From positions 1 through 12,164 of the forward strand of contig CAMNHH010000063.1 in NCBI GenBank assembly GCA_946539175.1: a stretch of DNA of 12,164 nt, in the 5' to 3' direction. Below, one piece after another: positions 5,801 to 11,472 of the stretch. The notes beneath the pieces are model-generated. The model did not search any database. It was not told where the DNA came from and saw nothing but the letters and a program-made list of their open reading frames with translations. Each line of letters begins with the position of its first letter. The stretch's first letter is position 1. The DNA is from an uncultured Clostridia bacterium (GTDB lineage: Bacteria; Bacillota; Clostridia; Oscillospirales; Oscillospiraceae). A program made the translations under genes and the position numbers.

Positions 5801-7534
5801 CTGCGGGATCTCTTCCCGGGGCGGGAGCTGTATCTGGTGACGGGCAGCGACGTGATCCGCAACGCCTCCGCCTACCGCGGCAGCGAGCCCGGCTCCGCGG
5901 GGGATTACAACCACATCGTCTTTCTGCGGCAAGCGGAGGATCAGGCCAGCCTGGAGGGCAAGCTCCGGGGCAAGACCCTGCTGGTGACCCTGCCCGAGTT
6001 CTACGAGACCGTCAGCTCCACCCGGATCCGGGAATACGTGGACCAGAACATGGACATCTCCATGCTGGTGGAGCCCATGGTCCAGAGCTATATCTTCGAC
6101 CACAATCTCTACCTGCGGGCCCCCCAGTTCAAGCTGCCCCTGCGGCCCCAGGATCTGCGGCTGGACTTCTCCCAGGAGGGGGAGCTGCTGCGGGCCAGCC
6201 TGACCCGGCGGCAGGACGGGGCCTGCCTGGGGGCGGTCCGGGGCAGGACCGTCACGGGAGCGGAGCTCTACGGGATCCTGGGAGACCTGGACGCGGCGGA
6301 GTATCTGCGCCGCCACAGCTCCGGCCGTCTGCTCTGCCTGGAGCAGGTGGAGACGCCCTTCTCCCAGGGGGAGCAGGGCATCTTCCTGGCGCTGAACGAG
6401 CTGCTGGCCCGGAGCCTCTCCAGCCAGCACACCTACGCCCTCTGTCCCAGGGACCTGCATCCCAGGCTGGAGGAGCTGCTGCCCCAGATGGGCTTTTTGC
6501 CCCTGCCGGAGCGGCCGGATTACTACTACGTGGATATGCGGACCCCCATGGTGCTGATTCTGGACGTGCTGCGCCGTCTGAAGGAGCCCCACCGCAGCGA
6601 CCCCGCGGTGCTGGCGGTGGTGGAGCAGACCCGCAGACGCCTGCGGCTGACCCTGGCGGATCTGCTTCCGGGCCAGCTGCTGCTGAGCTTCGACGCCCTG
6701 CTGCTGGACCTGGCCCTGAGTCAGATGGTGCGGCAGGCCAACGGCGTGGCGGACTGCGGCCCGGAGGACCGGAGCCTGGGCCCCGCCATGTGCGTACCCT
6801 ACGGCCGCATTCTGGCGGGAGAGCTGGTGCCCAACACCGTCACCAAGCACCTCCACGCAGACAAGGTCTTCGGCAAGGACATCTACCACTTCGAGATCCG
6901 GGCCATGAACGGCTATTCCGATTTGCCAGTGCAGGTCCGTACCCTGGCCTCCTTCCACCGGCCTGTGATCCTGGTGGACGATCTGCTCCACAAGGGCTTC
7001 CGACTGGAGAAGCTGGAGAAGCTCTTCCGGCAGGAGCAGGTGGAGATCCATTCCGTCATGGCGGGCATCCTCTCCGGCCGGGGCCGGGATCTGATGGAGC
7101 GGGAGGGCCGGGAGGTCCGGGCGGCCTACTATATTCCCAATTTGCTCTACTGGTTCAACGAGAGCCTGCTGTACCCATTCATCGGCGGCGACAGCTCGGG
7201 GGATCCCCCCGGGCAGGACGGTCTGCTGCCCACCGCCAATCTGATTTTGCCCTATGTGTTCCCGGATTATCTGGTGGGCATCGAGGCCAGGCGGATCTAC
7301 GCCCTGTCCCTCTGCGCGCTGGAGAACGCCAAGCAGATCCTGCGGGAGCTGGAGCTCTGCCACCAGCGGCATTACAGCATCCCGCTGACCATCCACCGGC
7401 TGGCGGAGGCCTTCGTCCAGCAGCGGGCCCCATACCGGGGCAAGAACGTGCGCTACGAGCCCAACGCCCTGCCCTCCGCCTACGTGGCGGACGACATCGA
7501 GACCTTCCATCGGATCAGGAGACAGCGTGAATGA
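2894..7534 (+). CDS. Giant fusion: HD phosphohydrolase, HEAT-like region, NadD/CoaD-type nucleotidyltransferase, GNAT-like and PRTase-like domains
   Basis: This is a 1546-residue protein with no signal peptide or membrane segment. Domains in order: (1) an HD metal-dependent phosphohydrolase at about 165-330, with H178/H179, H207-D208 in CHDIGK, H249 and D270 (IYADFR); (2) a long helical region at about 330-885 with HEAT-like stretches such as VRRQAARIMGHILA; (3) a nucleotidyltransferase at about 888-1070, with PGTFDPFTTGH (893-903), TGSD (983-986) and SSTRIRE (1041-1047); (4) a GNAT-like segment at about 1070-1245, ending near a typical GF at 1200-1201; (5) a type I phosphoribosyltransferase-like part at about 1290-1480, with VILVDDLLHKG (1358-1368) as PRPP loop. 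Motif 1 resembles CoaD (T-x-G-H) while SSTRIRE resembles NadD. In many Firmicutes nadD is adjacent to yqeK, an HD Ap4A hydrolase, so an HD plus NadD-like pairing has precedent. Domains 1 and 3 are well supported; 4 and 5 are weaker. A role in cofactor or nucleotide synthesis, repair or turnover is inferred. The next gene overlaps by four bases. Confidence 0.9.
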   Translation: MDYKPLHELLLSGVLKKVRLSQAALKRLLKQSNFFSRLPRELGTERVCCASVLEACLPVMELLCPAPPEGWMRACYLELAHRLFPDPDRGKLSAKAAQAMEFYLTVLRWFLDTEPGRCPYDPLTDIPGLRPEELQGSRIPEEYPRYLEAVSAARFEELMRLGREIMPFDPASHTIGVHHMALHMGRQAKKAGLPVDLPMVSAAALCHDIGKFGCRGEDAARIPYLHYYYTYDWLNRQGLPKIAHISANHSTWDLEFENLTLESLLLIYADFRVRGTREKGREVVRIYSLAESYDMIFSKLYNMTPEKQRRYKRVYLKLKDFETLLMSYGVRPEPLAAEMGPVNRPDATVLSQRDCLVSICGQTLENNIRLMDNLAKDVSFGQLLEQARGEKNLHRIRTYLRIFEEFSTYMTGPNKRRTLALLYELLMHHQGDVRRQAARIMGHILANSGPNYRKELPASAPQTASAPTTMAFLTESVELWEQYMDLCLHPDYKIASKHTLRISNSLKIIAGSLIAACQPDRRPHYLEPLLARLEREEGQAFFVLTDSLFCLPLELLGTERLEALTGLLQSRYEQGDEALRVLILRRLEILQPLLPEKRQQSLRRWLKDLAPQDSSAIQYLQRRIESRFVPTQPPRLRVSSLYLSNLKTAVPWIVKLTQVDALVDDAVLHPENTLHTTMHLSNLLSVSEHLPVRERAGAGMLKLIDRLPLDQQNEIIVDLIRELETGQDEISVYIPQYLGRLMIRLPRKELEECLDYLRGLIRSSTARAATASLFTLGQLLCALPEQEEDAALEILGILMAGVSHYNDTIHETAMTVLCEQVLANGAISMERRQSWCVFVAKKLLCLLSEPRQGRFTFFTRAAVLNHLYRFLVECRVLELPFPYGEARPVAFFPGTFDPFTTGHKRIVRELEDRGFEVYLAIDEFSWSKHPIAKLRRRQIASMSVADRMNVSLFPDEIPVNIAFPQDLARLRDLFPGRELYLVTGSDVIRNASAYRGSEPGSAGDYNHIVFLRQAEDQASLEGKLRGKTLLVTLPEFYETVSSTRIREYVDQNMDISMLVEPMVQSYIFDHNLYLRAPQFKLPLRPQDLRLDFSQEGELLRASLTRRQDGACLGAVRGRTVTGAELYGILGDLDAAEYLRRHSSGRLLCLEQVETPFSQGEQGIFLALNELLARSLSSQHTYALCPRDLHPRLEELLPQMGFLPLPERPDYYYVDMRTPMVLILDVLRRLKEPHRSDPAVLAVVEQTRRRLRLTLADLLPGQLLLSFDALLLDLALSQMVRQANGVADCGPEDRSLGPAMCVPYGRILAGELVPNTVTKHLHADKVFGKDIYHFEIRAMNGYSDLPVQVRTLASFHRPVILVDDLLHKGFRLEKLEKLFRQEQVEIHSVMAGILSGRGRDLMEREGREVRAAYYIPNLLYWFNESLLYPFIGGDSSGDPPGQDGLLPTANLILPYVFPDYLVGIEARRIYALSLCALENAKQILRELELCHQRHYSIPLTIHRLAEAFVQQRAPYRGKNVRYEPNALPSAYVADDIETFHRIRRQRE

Positions 7535-8745
7535 TGAAATTGGAATACTATGAATATAAAAATATGACCCTGGCGCCCGCCGGAGGCAGCCTTCCCCCGG
7601 GGGCCCGGCCCGGCGGCCGGGGCGAGGGCCCGGTCTGCTATCTGGTGGAGCGGGACCCCATGACCGGCCGGAGCTTTTTCCCGGTGCGCCTTGCCCGGGA
7701 CCTGGCGGGGCCGGAGGATTGGACCCGGCTGGACGCCGGGGGCCTGGGCCCGGCGGAGCCCCTGCCCACGGGCTTTGCGGTCAACACCGCCTTCCCCGAT
7801 ATCCTGAACCGGCAGCGGCGTTTTCAGCAGACCCTGGCGAAGCCCGGAAAGCGTCTGACGCTGGTGGGACTGGGCGACGTGGGGGGCCAGCTGCTCACGA
7901 CCCTGAAGCTGCTGGGCACGGAGCTGGAGGAGATCGGCATCTACGATCCCAACGAGGCCCTTTGCCGCCGCTATGCCCTGGAGCTGGACCAGATCCTGGA
8001 CCGGCCCCTGCCCCGGATCACGATTCGTCCCGCGGAGCGGCTGTTTGACTGCGACCTGTTTCTGTTTACCGCCTCCCGGGGCGTGCCGCCTCTGGGCAGC
8101 CAGGGGGACGTGAGGATGCTGCAGCTGGAGCGGAACCGGGAGATGCTGAAGACCTATTCCCGGCTGGCCCGGGAGGCGGGCTTCGCCGGCCTGTTCTGTC
8201 AGATCTCCGATCCCGTGGATCAGCTGGCCCGCTGCGTCTTCCTCCAATCCAACCGGGACAGGGCGGGCAGCTTCGACTTCAGGGGCCTGCTGCCGGAGCA
8301 GATCGCGGGCTTCGGTCTGGGGGTCATGAAGGCCCGGGCCGACCACATGGCCCGGCGCCTGGAGGCGGACTGCCCGGAGCTGCGGGTCTACGGGCCCCAT
8401 GGAGCGGATCTGATCGTTGCCAATGACCCGACAAACTATGACCCGGCCCTCTCTGAGGAGCTGACCCGCCGGACGGTGAGCGCCAATCTGGAGGTCCGGG
8501 CCCTGGGCTTCAAGCCCTATATCGCCCCTGCCATCTCCTCCGCGGCGCTGTCCATCCTGGCCCTGCTGCGGGGCGAGGCCTTCCTGGGAGCCGTCCCCAT
8601 GGGCGGCGTCTACTTCGGCTGTCGGGGACGCCTCACAGGCTGGGGCCAGGAGCTGATCACCGAGCCGCTGGATCCCCGGCTCGCGGCCCGGATCGAGGCC
8701 GCCTGGGGCCGCCTGCGGGCGGGAGAATCCCAATGTCTGGCCTGA
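7531..8745 (+). CDS. Divergent lactate/malate dehydrogenase-fold protein
   Basis: This 404-residue protein has an N-terminal extension of about 105 residues that I do not recognise, then a Rossmann domain of the LDH/MDH superfamily. The dinucleotide loop is VGLGDVGG (G113, G115, G118), and D139 at the end of the second strand suggests NAD rather than NADP. Further family landmarks are ERNREMLKTYSRLA, SDPVDQLA (in place of the usual NPVD), GLGVMKARADHMA and YGPHGADL. The last carries H290 at the position of the catalytic His of the GEHGDS motif. R269 matches the substrate-binding Arg, but the usual Asp three residues before it is Met (M266), so ordinary 2-hydroxyacid dehydrogenase activity is doubtful. 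The ATG at 7531 overlaps the upstream stop as ATGA, with AGGAGA at 7517-7522; a second ATG follows at 7534. Cytosolic. The substrate is unknown; its place between a nucleotidyltransferase fusion and a flavoprotein suggests a NAD(H)-linked role. Confidence 0.85.
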   Translation: MMKLEYYEYKNMTLAPAGGSLPPGARPGGRGEGPVCYLVERDPMTGRSFFPVRLARDLAGPEDWTRLDAGGLGPAEPLPTGFAVNTAFPDILNRQRRFQQTLAKPGKRLTLVGLGDVGGQLLTTLKLLGTELEEIGIYDPNEALCRRYALELDQILDRPLPRITIRPAERLFDCDLFLFTASRGVPPLGSQGDVRMLQLERNREMLKTYSRLAREAGFAGLFCQISDPVDQLARCVFLQSNRDRAGSFDFRGLLPEQIAGFGLGVMKARADHMARRLEADCPELRVYGPHGADLIVANDPTNYDPALSEELTRRTVSANLEVRALGFKPYIAPAISSAALSILALLRGEAFLGAVPMGGVYFGCRGRLTGWGQELITEPLDPRLAARIEAAWGRLRAGESQCLA

Positions 8746-9785
8746 GGCTGATCCGCTGCGGGGACGATCCCCGGGCGGACTGGCTGCTGGAGCGGCTGCG
8801 CCTGCCCCAGGGCAGCGCGGTGCAATCCGCGGAGCAATGGACCCCGCCCGCAAGCCCGGAACGGCTGCTGTTTTTGCTGACGGTGGACGAGCTGGGACCG
8901 GGCGAGGCCTGCATCCGCCTGCTTCGACGGCTGCGGGCCCTGCCGGAGACGGCCCTTTCCGGCTGCCTGGCGGGGGTCCTGGTGCTGGGCCGCACGGAGC
9001 TGGACACCAAGGACCTGGGCCGCCGCCTGATCTTCACCCTGGATCTGGCGGGCTGCGGCTTCCCGGAGGGGCCTCTGGCGGAGGCCACCGGTTCCATGCG
9101 GAATCTGACGGTGACGAAGCGGAACCAGGGCTTTTCCACCCTGGAGGAGGCCTGCGTCTTTGCGGCCCAGGGCCTCATCGACCGGCTGAGCGCCTTTGTC
9201 GCGCCTCGCTGTGAAGCGCCCCGGCTGCTGGTGCTCCACGCCTCGGAGCGCCGCACCTCCAATACCCTGGCCCTGGCGGATCTGGTGCTGGAGGCCCTGG
9301 ATCCCCGCTTCCGGGTGCGGACCCTGTCGCTGCGGAACGGCACCATAGAGGATTGCCGGGGCTGCGGCTACCAGGTTTGCTCCCACTTCGCCAGCAGAGG
9401 CGCCTGCTTCTACGGCGGCAGCATTTCCCAGGAGGTGCTGCCCGCGGTGCAGGACTGTGAGGCCCTGCTGCTGCTTTTGCCCAACTACAACGACTCCGTG
9501 GGGGCCAACGTGATGGCCTTCATCAACCGTCTCACCAGTCTCCACGTCAGCAAGGCCCTCAGCGGCCAGCGGCTCTACGCGCTGGTGGTCTCCGGCTACA
9601 GCGGGGGAGACCTGGTGGCCCAGCAGGCCATGGGGGCTCTGTGCCTGAACAAGCGATTTCTCCTGCCCCCCGGCTTCTGCCTGATGGCCACCGCCAACGA
9701 TCCCGGCCAGGCCCTGCTGCTGCCGGGCATCCGGGAAAAAGCCGCTGCCTTCGCTGCCCGCATGGGGGCGGAGCTGCTGCCCTGA
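8733..9785 (+). CDS. Flavodoxin-fold NADPH-dependent FMN reductase family protein with Cys cluster
   Basis: The C-terminal half of this 350-residue protein (about 164-350) is a flavodoxin-like FMN-binding domain of the NADPH-FMN reductase / iron-sulfur flavoprotein group. It has LVLHASERRTSNT (167-178) as the phosphate-binding loop and PNYNDSVGANVMAFINRL (from 250) as the second flavin-contact region. Between them lies C208-x2-C211-x4-C216-x8-C225. Related flavoproteins use a cysteine cluster at this place to hold a [4Fe-4S] centre, though the spacing here is looser than the usual compact CX2CX2C form. The N-terminal 150 residues look like a second, degenerate flavodoxin-like unit (LDTKDLGRRLIFTLDLAGCGFPEGPL). 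The ATG at 8733 lies inside the preceding gene (13-base overlap), with GGGAGA at 8721-8726, so translation is probably coupled. A role as electron carrier or reductase for its operon partners is inferred. No strong terminator is visible after it. Confidence 0.87.
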   Translation: MSGLRLIRCGDDPRADWLLERLRLPQGSAVQSAEQWTPPASPERLLFLLTVDELGPGEACIRLLRRLRALPETALSGCLAGVLVLGRTELDTKDLGRRLIFTLDLAGCGFPEGPLAEATGSMRNLTVTKRNQGFSTLEEACVFAAQGLIDRLSAFVAPRCEAPRLLVLHASERRTSNTLALADLVLEALDPRFRVRTLSLRNGTIEDCRGCGYQVCSHFASRGACFYGGSISQEVLPAVQDCEALLLLLPNYNDSVGANVMAFINRLTSLHVSKALSGQRLYALVVSGYSGGDLVAQQAMGALCLNKRFLLPPGFCLMATANDPGQALLLPGIREKAAAFAARMGAELLP

Positions 9786-9828
9786 CGGCGGGCCGGAGGC
9801 AAAAAACGGCGCTTTGGGAAGATTTTCC

Positions 9829-9857
9829 TTGCTTTGTCCACGGAATTATGGTATGAT
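9829..9857 (+). promoter_or_regulatory. Extended -10 promoter of the exonuclease gene
   Basis: TTGCTT (9829-9834) and TATGAT (9852-9857) are separated by 17 bases, and TG at 9849-9850 one base before the -10 hexamer gives a full extended -10 element. Transcription would start near 9864, leaving a leader of about 25 bases. The stretch is AT-rich compared with its surroundings, which supports it being real. The exonuclease is therefore probably transcribed independently of the operon upstream, although read-through cannot be excluded. Confidence 0.85.
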
Positions 9858-9874
9858 GTCCTTTGATGTGACAT

Positions 9875-9880
9875 AAGGAG
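9875..9880 (+). promoter_or_regulatory. Ribosome binding site that fixes the GTG start
   Basis: AAGGAG lies eight bases before GTG at 9889. An in-frame TAA at 9874-9876, overlapping the start of this site, excludes any earlier start, and the next in-frame Met comes only at residue 8, inside the catalytic DME motif. GTG is therefore the start. Confidence 0.9.
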
Positions 9881-9888
9881 AGATTTCT

Positions 9889-10854
9889 GTGGAATATATT
9901 ATTCTGGATATGGAGTGGAACCAGCCCTGGCCCGGCTCCTACGCGGCCCAGCGGCCCCTGCCCATCCATATCAGCGGGGAGGTTATCCAGATCGGCGCGG
10001 TGCGGATGCTGGAGGACCAGACCATTACCGACGAATTTCAGGTGCTGATCAAGCCCAAGTTCTTCCGCCGCCTCAACAGCCGGGTGGCCAAGCTTACCGG
10101 CATCCGGGAGGCCCGGCTGAAGGCCGAGGGCCTGAGCTTTGACGACGCCATCAACGAGTTTTACAGTTGGTGCGGGGAGGACTGCGTCTTTCTCACCTGG
10201 GGCTTCGACGACATTCCGCTGCTCTCCGCCAACATGATGCTCAACGGCTACGATCCCGTCTGGGTGCAGCACTGGTACAACGCCCAGATGATCTTTAACG
10301 CCCAGACCGGCTCCGGCAACAACCAGAAGGCCCTCTCCACCGCCATGGAGATGATGGAGATCCCGGCCACCCGCCAGGCCCACGACGCCCTGGGGGACGC
10401 CTTCCACACCGCCCAGATCTGCGCCAGACTGGATTTGAAGAAGGGCATCGAGGACTACCGCAGCTCCCTGCAGGACCATGAGGACGGGCTCCACGGGGCC
10501 CAGGTGCCGGGCTGCGTCAGCCGCAAGGTCTACCACGACTATGAGGATAAGTCCGCCGCCATGGGGGACATGGGGGGCAAGGAGAATCACTGCCCCGTCT
10601 GCGGCAAGGAGATGACCTGCCAGGGTTGGCACACCCAGCCGGGCCGCCGTTACCTGTCCAAGAACAACTGCCCGGAGCACGGAGAGTTCGTGGTCCGCAT
10701 CCGCTTCGAGCGGGAGCGGGACGGCAGCCTGAAGGTCTGCCGCCTGGTCTATGACAATTCCTCCACCCTGGCGGAGAACTTTGACACGGAAATCGCCAAA
10801 AAGGCGAAAAAGCGCCCCCGCCGCAGGCGGAAGCGCACGAAGACGGAGCTGTAG
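9889..10854 (+). CDS. KapD/ERI1-like DEDDh 3'-5' exonuclease with Cys/His module and basic tail
   Basis: This is a 321-residue exonuclease of the RNase T/DnaQ superfamily. Domain 1-185 carries D7 and E9 (ILDMEWN) as the first metal-binding pair, the family block ISGEVIQIGAVRM (28-40), WGFDD (105-109, D107 or D108 as the third acid) and H165-x4-D170 (HDALGD) as the final motif. This completes a DEDDh active site for two-metal removal of nucleotides from 3' ends. The block order and the LTGI segment (69-72) resemble the KapD/ERI1 branch, which acts on RNA, more than polymerase proofreading subunits. After it comes a probable zinc module with C235, C238, C244, H248, C261 and H264, then a tail with RRRRKR that should bind nucleic acid. 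It starts with GTG, has its own promoter and terminator, and appears monocistronic. The substrate is unproven; RNA is inferred from the family branch. Confidence 0.9.
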   Translation: MEYIILDMEWNQPWPGSYAAQRPLPIHISGEVIQIGAVRMLEDQTITDEFQVLIKPKFFRRLNSRVAKLTGIREARLKAEGLSFDDAINEFYSWCGEDCVFLTWGFDDIPLLSANMMLNGYDPVWVQHWYNAQMIFNAQTGSGNNQKALSTAMEMMEIPATRQAHDALGDAFHTAQICARLDLKKGIEDYRSSLQDHEDGLHGAQVPGCVSRKVYHDYEDKSAAMGDMGGKENHCPVCGKEMTCQGWHTQPGRRYLSKNNCPEHGEFVVRIRFERERDGSLKVCRLVYDNSSTLAENFDTEIAKKAKKRPRRRRKRTKTEL

Positions 10855-10868
10855 GCAAACGCCCGCGT

Positions 10869-10914
10869 AACAGGCAATCGCGGATTCGCCCATCGGAAAT
10901 AGCGGAACAGGCAA
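10869..10914 (+). repeat. Short direct repeat before the terminator stem
   Basis: AACAGGCAA occurs at 10869-10877 and again at 10906-10914, the second copy forming part of the left arm of the terminator. Either copy could pair with TTGCCTG on the right arm (10954-10960), so the first may offer an alternative, weaker fold. It may be a remnant of a duplication; function unknown. Confidence 0.6.
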
Positions 10915-10966
10915 CAGGAGACGAGGACGCGTTGGCGGTCTTCGGTGCTCCTGTTGCCTGCTTTTT
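10908..10966 (+). terminator. Long intrinsic terminator of the exonuclease gene
   Basis: CAGGCAACAGGAG (10908-10920) pairs perfectly over 13 bases with CTCCTGTTGCCTG (10948-10960). Inside, CGAGGAC (10922-10928) can pair with GTCTTCG (10938-10944) with one wobble, leaving a nine-base tip, so the whole hairpin has about 20 pairs. Five T residues follow (10962-10966). It lies in the 123-base gap between two convergent genes. On the minus strand the same stem is not followed by a T run, so it should work mainly for the + strand transcript and only weakly for the xdh transcript. Confidence 0.92.
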
Positions 10967-10977
10967 ATACAGGATAC

Positions 10978-11472
10978 CTAAAAATCAATCTCTTTCCCCA
11001 GCCGGCGGTACATGGTTTTCTTCACCGCCCGGAGGATGTTCTCGTATCCGGTGCAGCGGCAGAGATGGCCGCTCAGCAGCTTCCGCAGCTCCTCGTCGGA
11101 GTAGAGCTTGTTTGCTTCCAGGATTTCCACCGCGGTCATGATGAAGCCCGGGGTGCAGAAGCCGCACTGGATGGCGGTCTCGTCGATGAAGGCCTGCTGG
11201 ATGTCGGAGAGCTCCCCGTTGGGGCCCGTCAGGCCCTCCAGGGTGCGGATCTGCTTGCCCTCGGCCCACACGGCCAGGTAGATGCAGGAGTTGAAGGCCT
11301 CGCCGTCGATCAGCACGTTGCAGGCGCCGCATTCGCCCACCTCGCAGCCCTTTTTCACGGAGGTCAGCCGGAAATCGTTGCGGAGCATGTCGGTGAGGGA
11401 CGCCCGCACGTCCACCACCTTCTCCACGGCCCGCCCGTTGATGGTACAATGGACGACTTTATACTGGCTCAT
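10978..11472 (-). CDS. xdhC: Xanthine dehydrogenase-type [2Fe-2S] subunit
   Basis: This is the iron-sulfur electron-transfer subunit of a three-subunit molybdenum hydroxylase of the xanthine dehydrogenase / CO dehydrogenase family. It passes electrons from the molybdopterin subunit towards the FAD subunit. At 164 residues it is of normal length. Both cluster sites are complete: C43, C48, C51 and C63 in the plant-type ferredoxin domain (CEVGECGAC then NSC), and C103, C106, C138 and C140 in the helical domain (QCGFCTPG and LCRCTGYENI). The start at 11472 overlaps the FAD-subunit stop as ATGA, and GGGAGGT at 11481-11487 provides the ribosome site eight bases upstream. The name follows E. coli usage, where XdhC is the Fe-S subunit. 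Purine oxidation is the likeliest role; another hydroxylase of the family (nicotinate or an aldehyde as substrate) cannot be excluded without the catalytic subunit. Confidence 0.95.
   Translation of the reverse strand: MSQYKVVHCTINGRAVEKVVDVRASLTDMLRNDFRLTSVKKGCEVGECGACNVLIDGEAFNSCIYLAVWAEGKQIRTLEGLTGPNGELSDIQQAFIDETAIQCGFCTPGFIMTAVEILEANKLYSDEELRKLLSGHLCRCTGYENILRAVKKTMYRRLGKEIDF

Noticed and set aside
4286..7510. 1074-codon open frame on the minus strand
   Set aside because: It lies wholly inside the fusion gene. Its translation is low-complexity (Gln, Gly, His, Leu and Val), with no motifs and no ribosome site. Such frames are expected opposite GC-rich codons, whereas the + frame has clear HD and nucleotidyltransferase motifs.
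5149..7530. 793-codon open frame on the plus strand, second frame
   Set aside because: It is a Gly/Ala/Pro/Arg-rich shadow of the fusion gene with no recognisable domain; GC-rich DNA rarely makes stop codons in this frame.
7480..8853. 457-codon open frame on the minus strand
   Set aside because: It is antisense to the LDH/MDH-like gene, whose NAD loop and His motif identify the real strand.
9834..9857. TTGTCC as the -35 element of the exonuclease promoter
   Set aside because: It would leave only 12 bases before TATGAT; TTGCTT at 9829-9834 gives the proper 17.
9559..10914. 451-codon open frame on the minus strand
   Set aside because: It spans the exonuclease gene, its promoter and the end of the flavoprotein gene in antisense. 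The DEDDh motifs are on the + strand.
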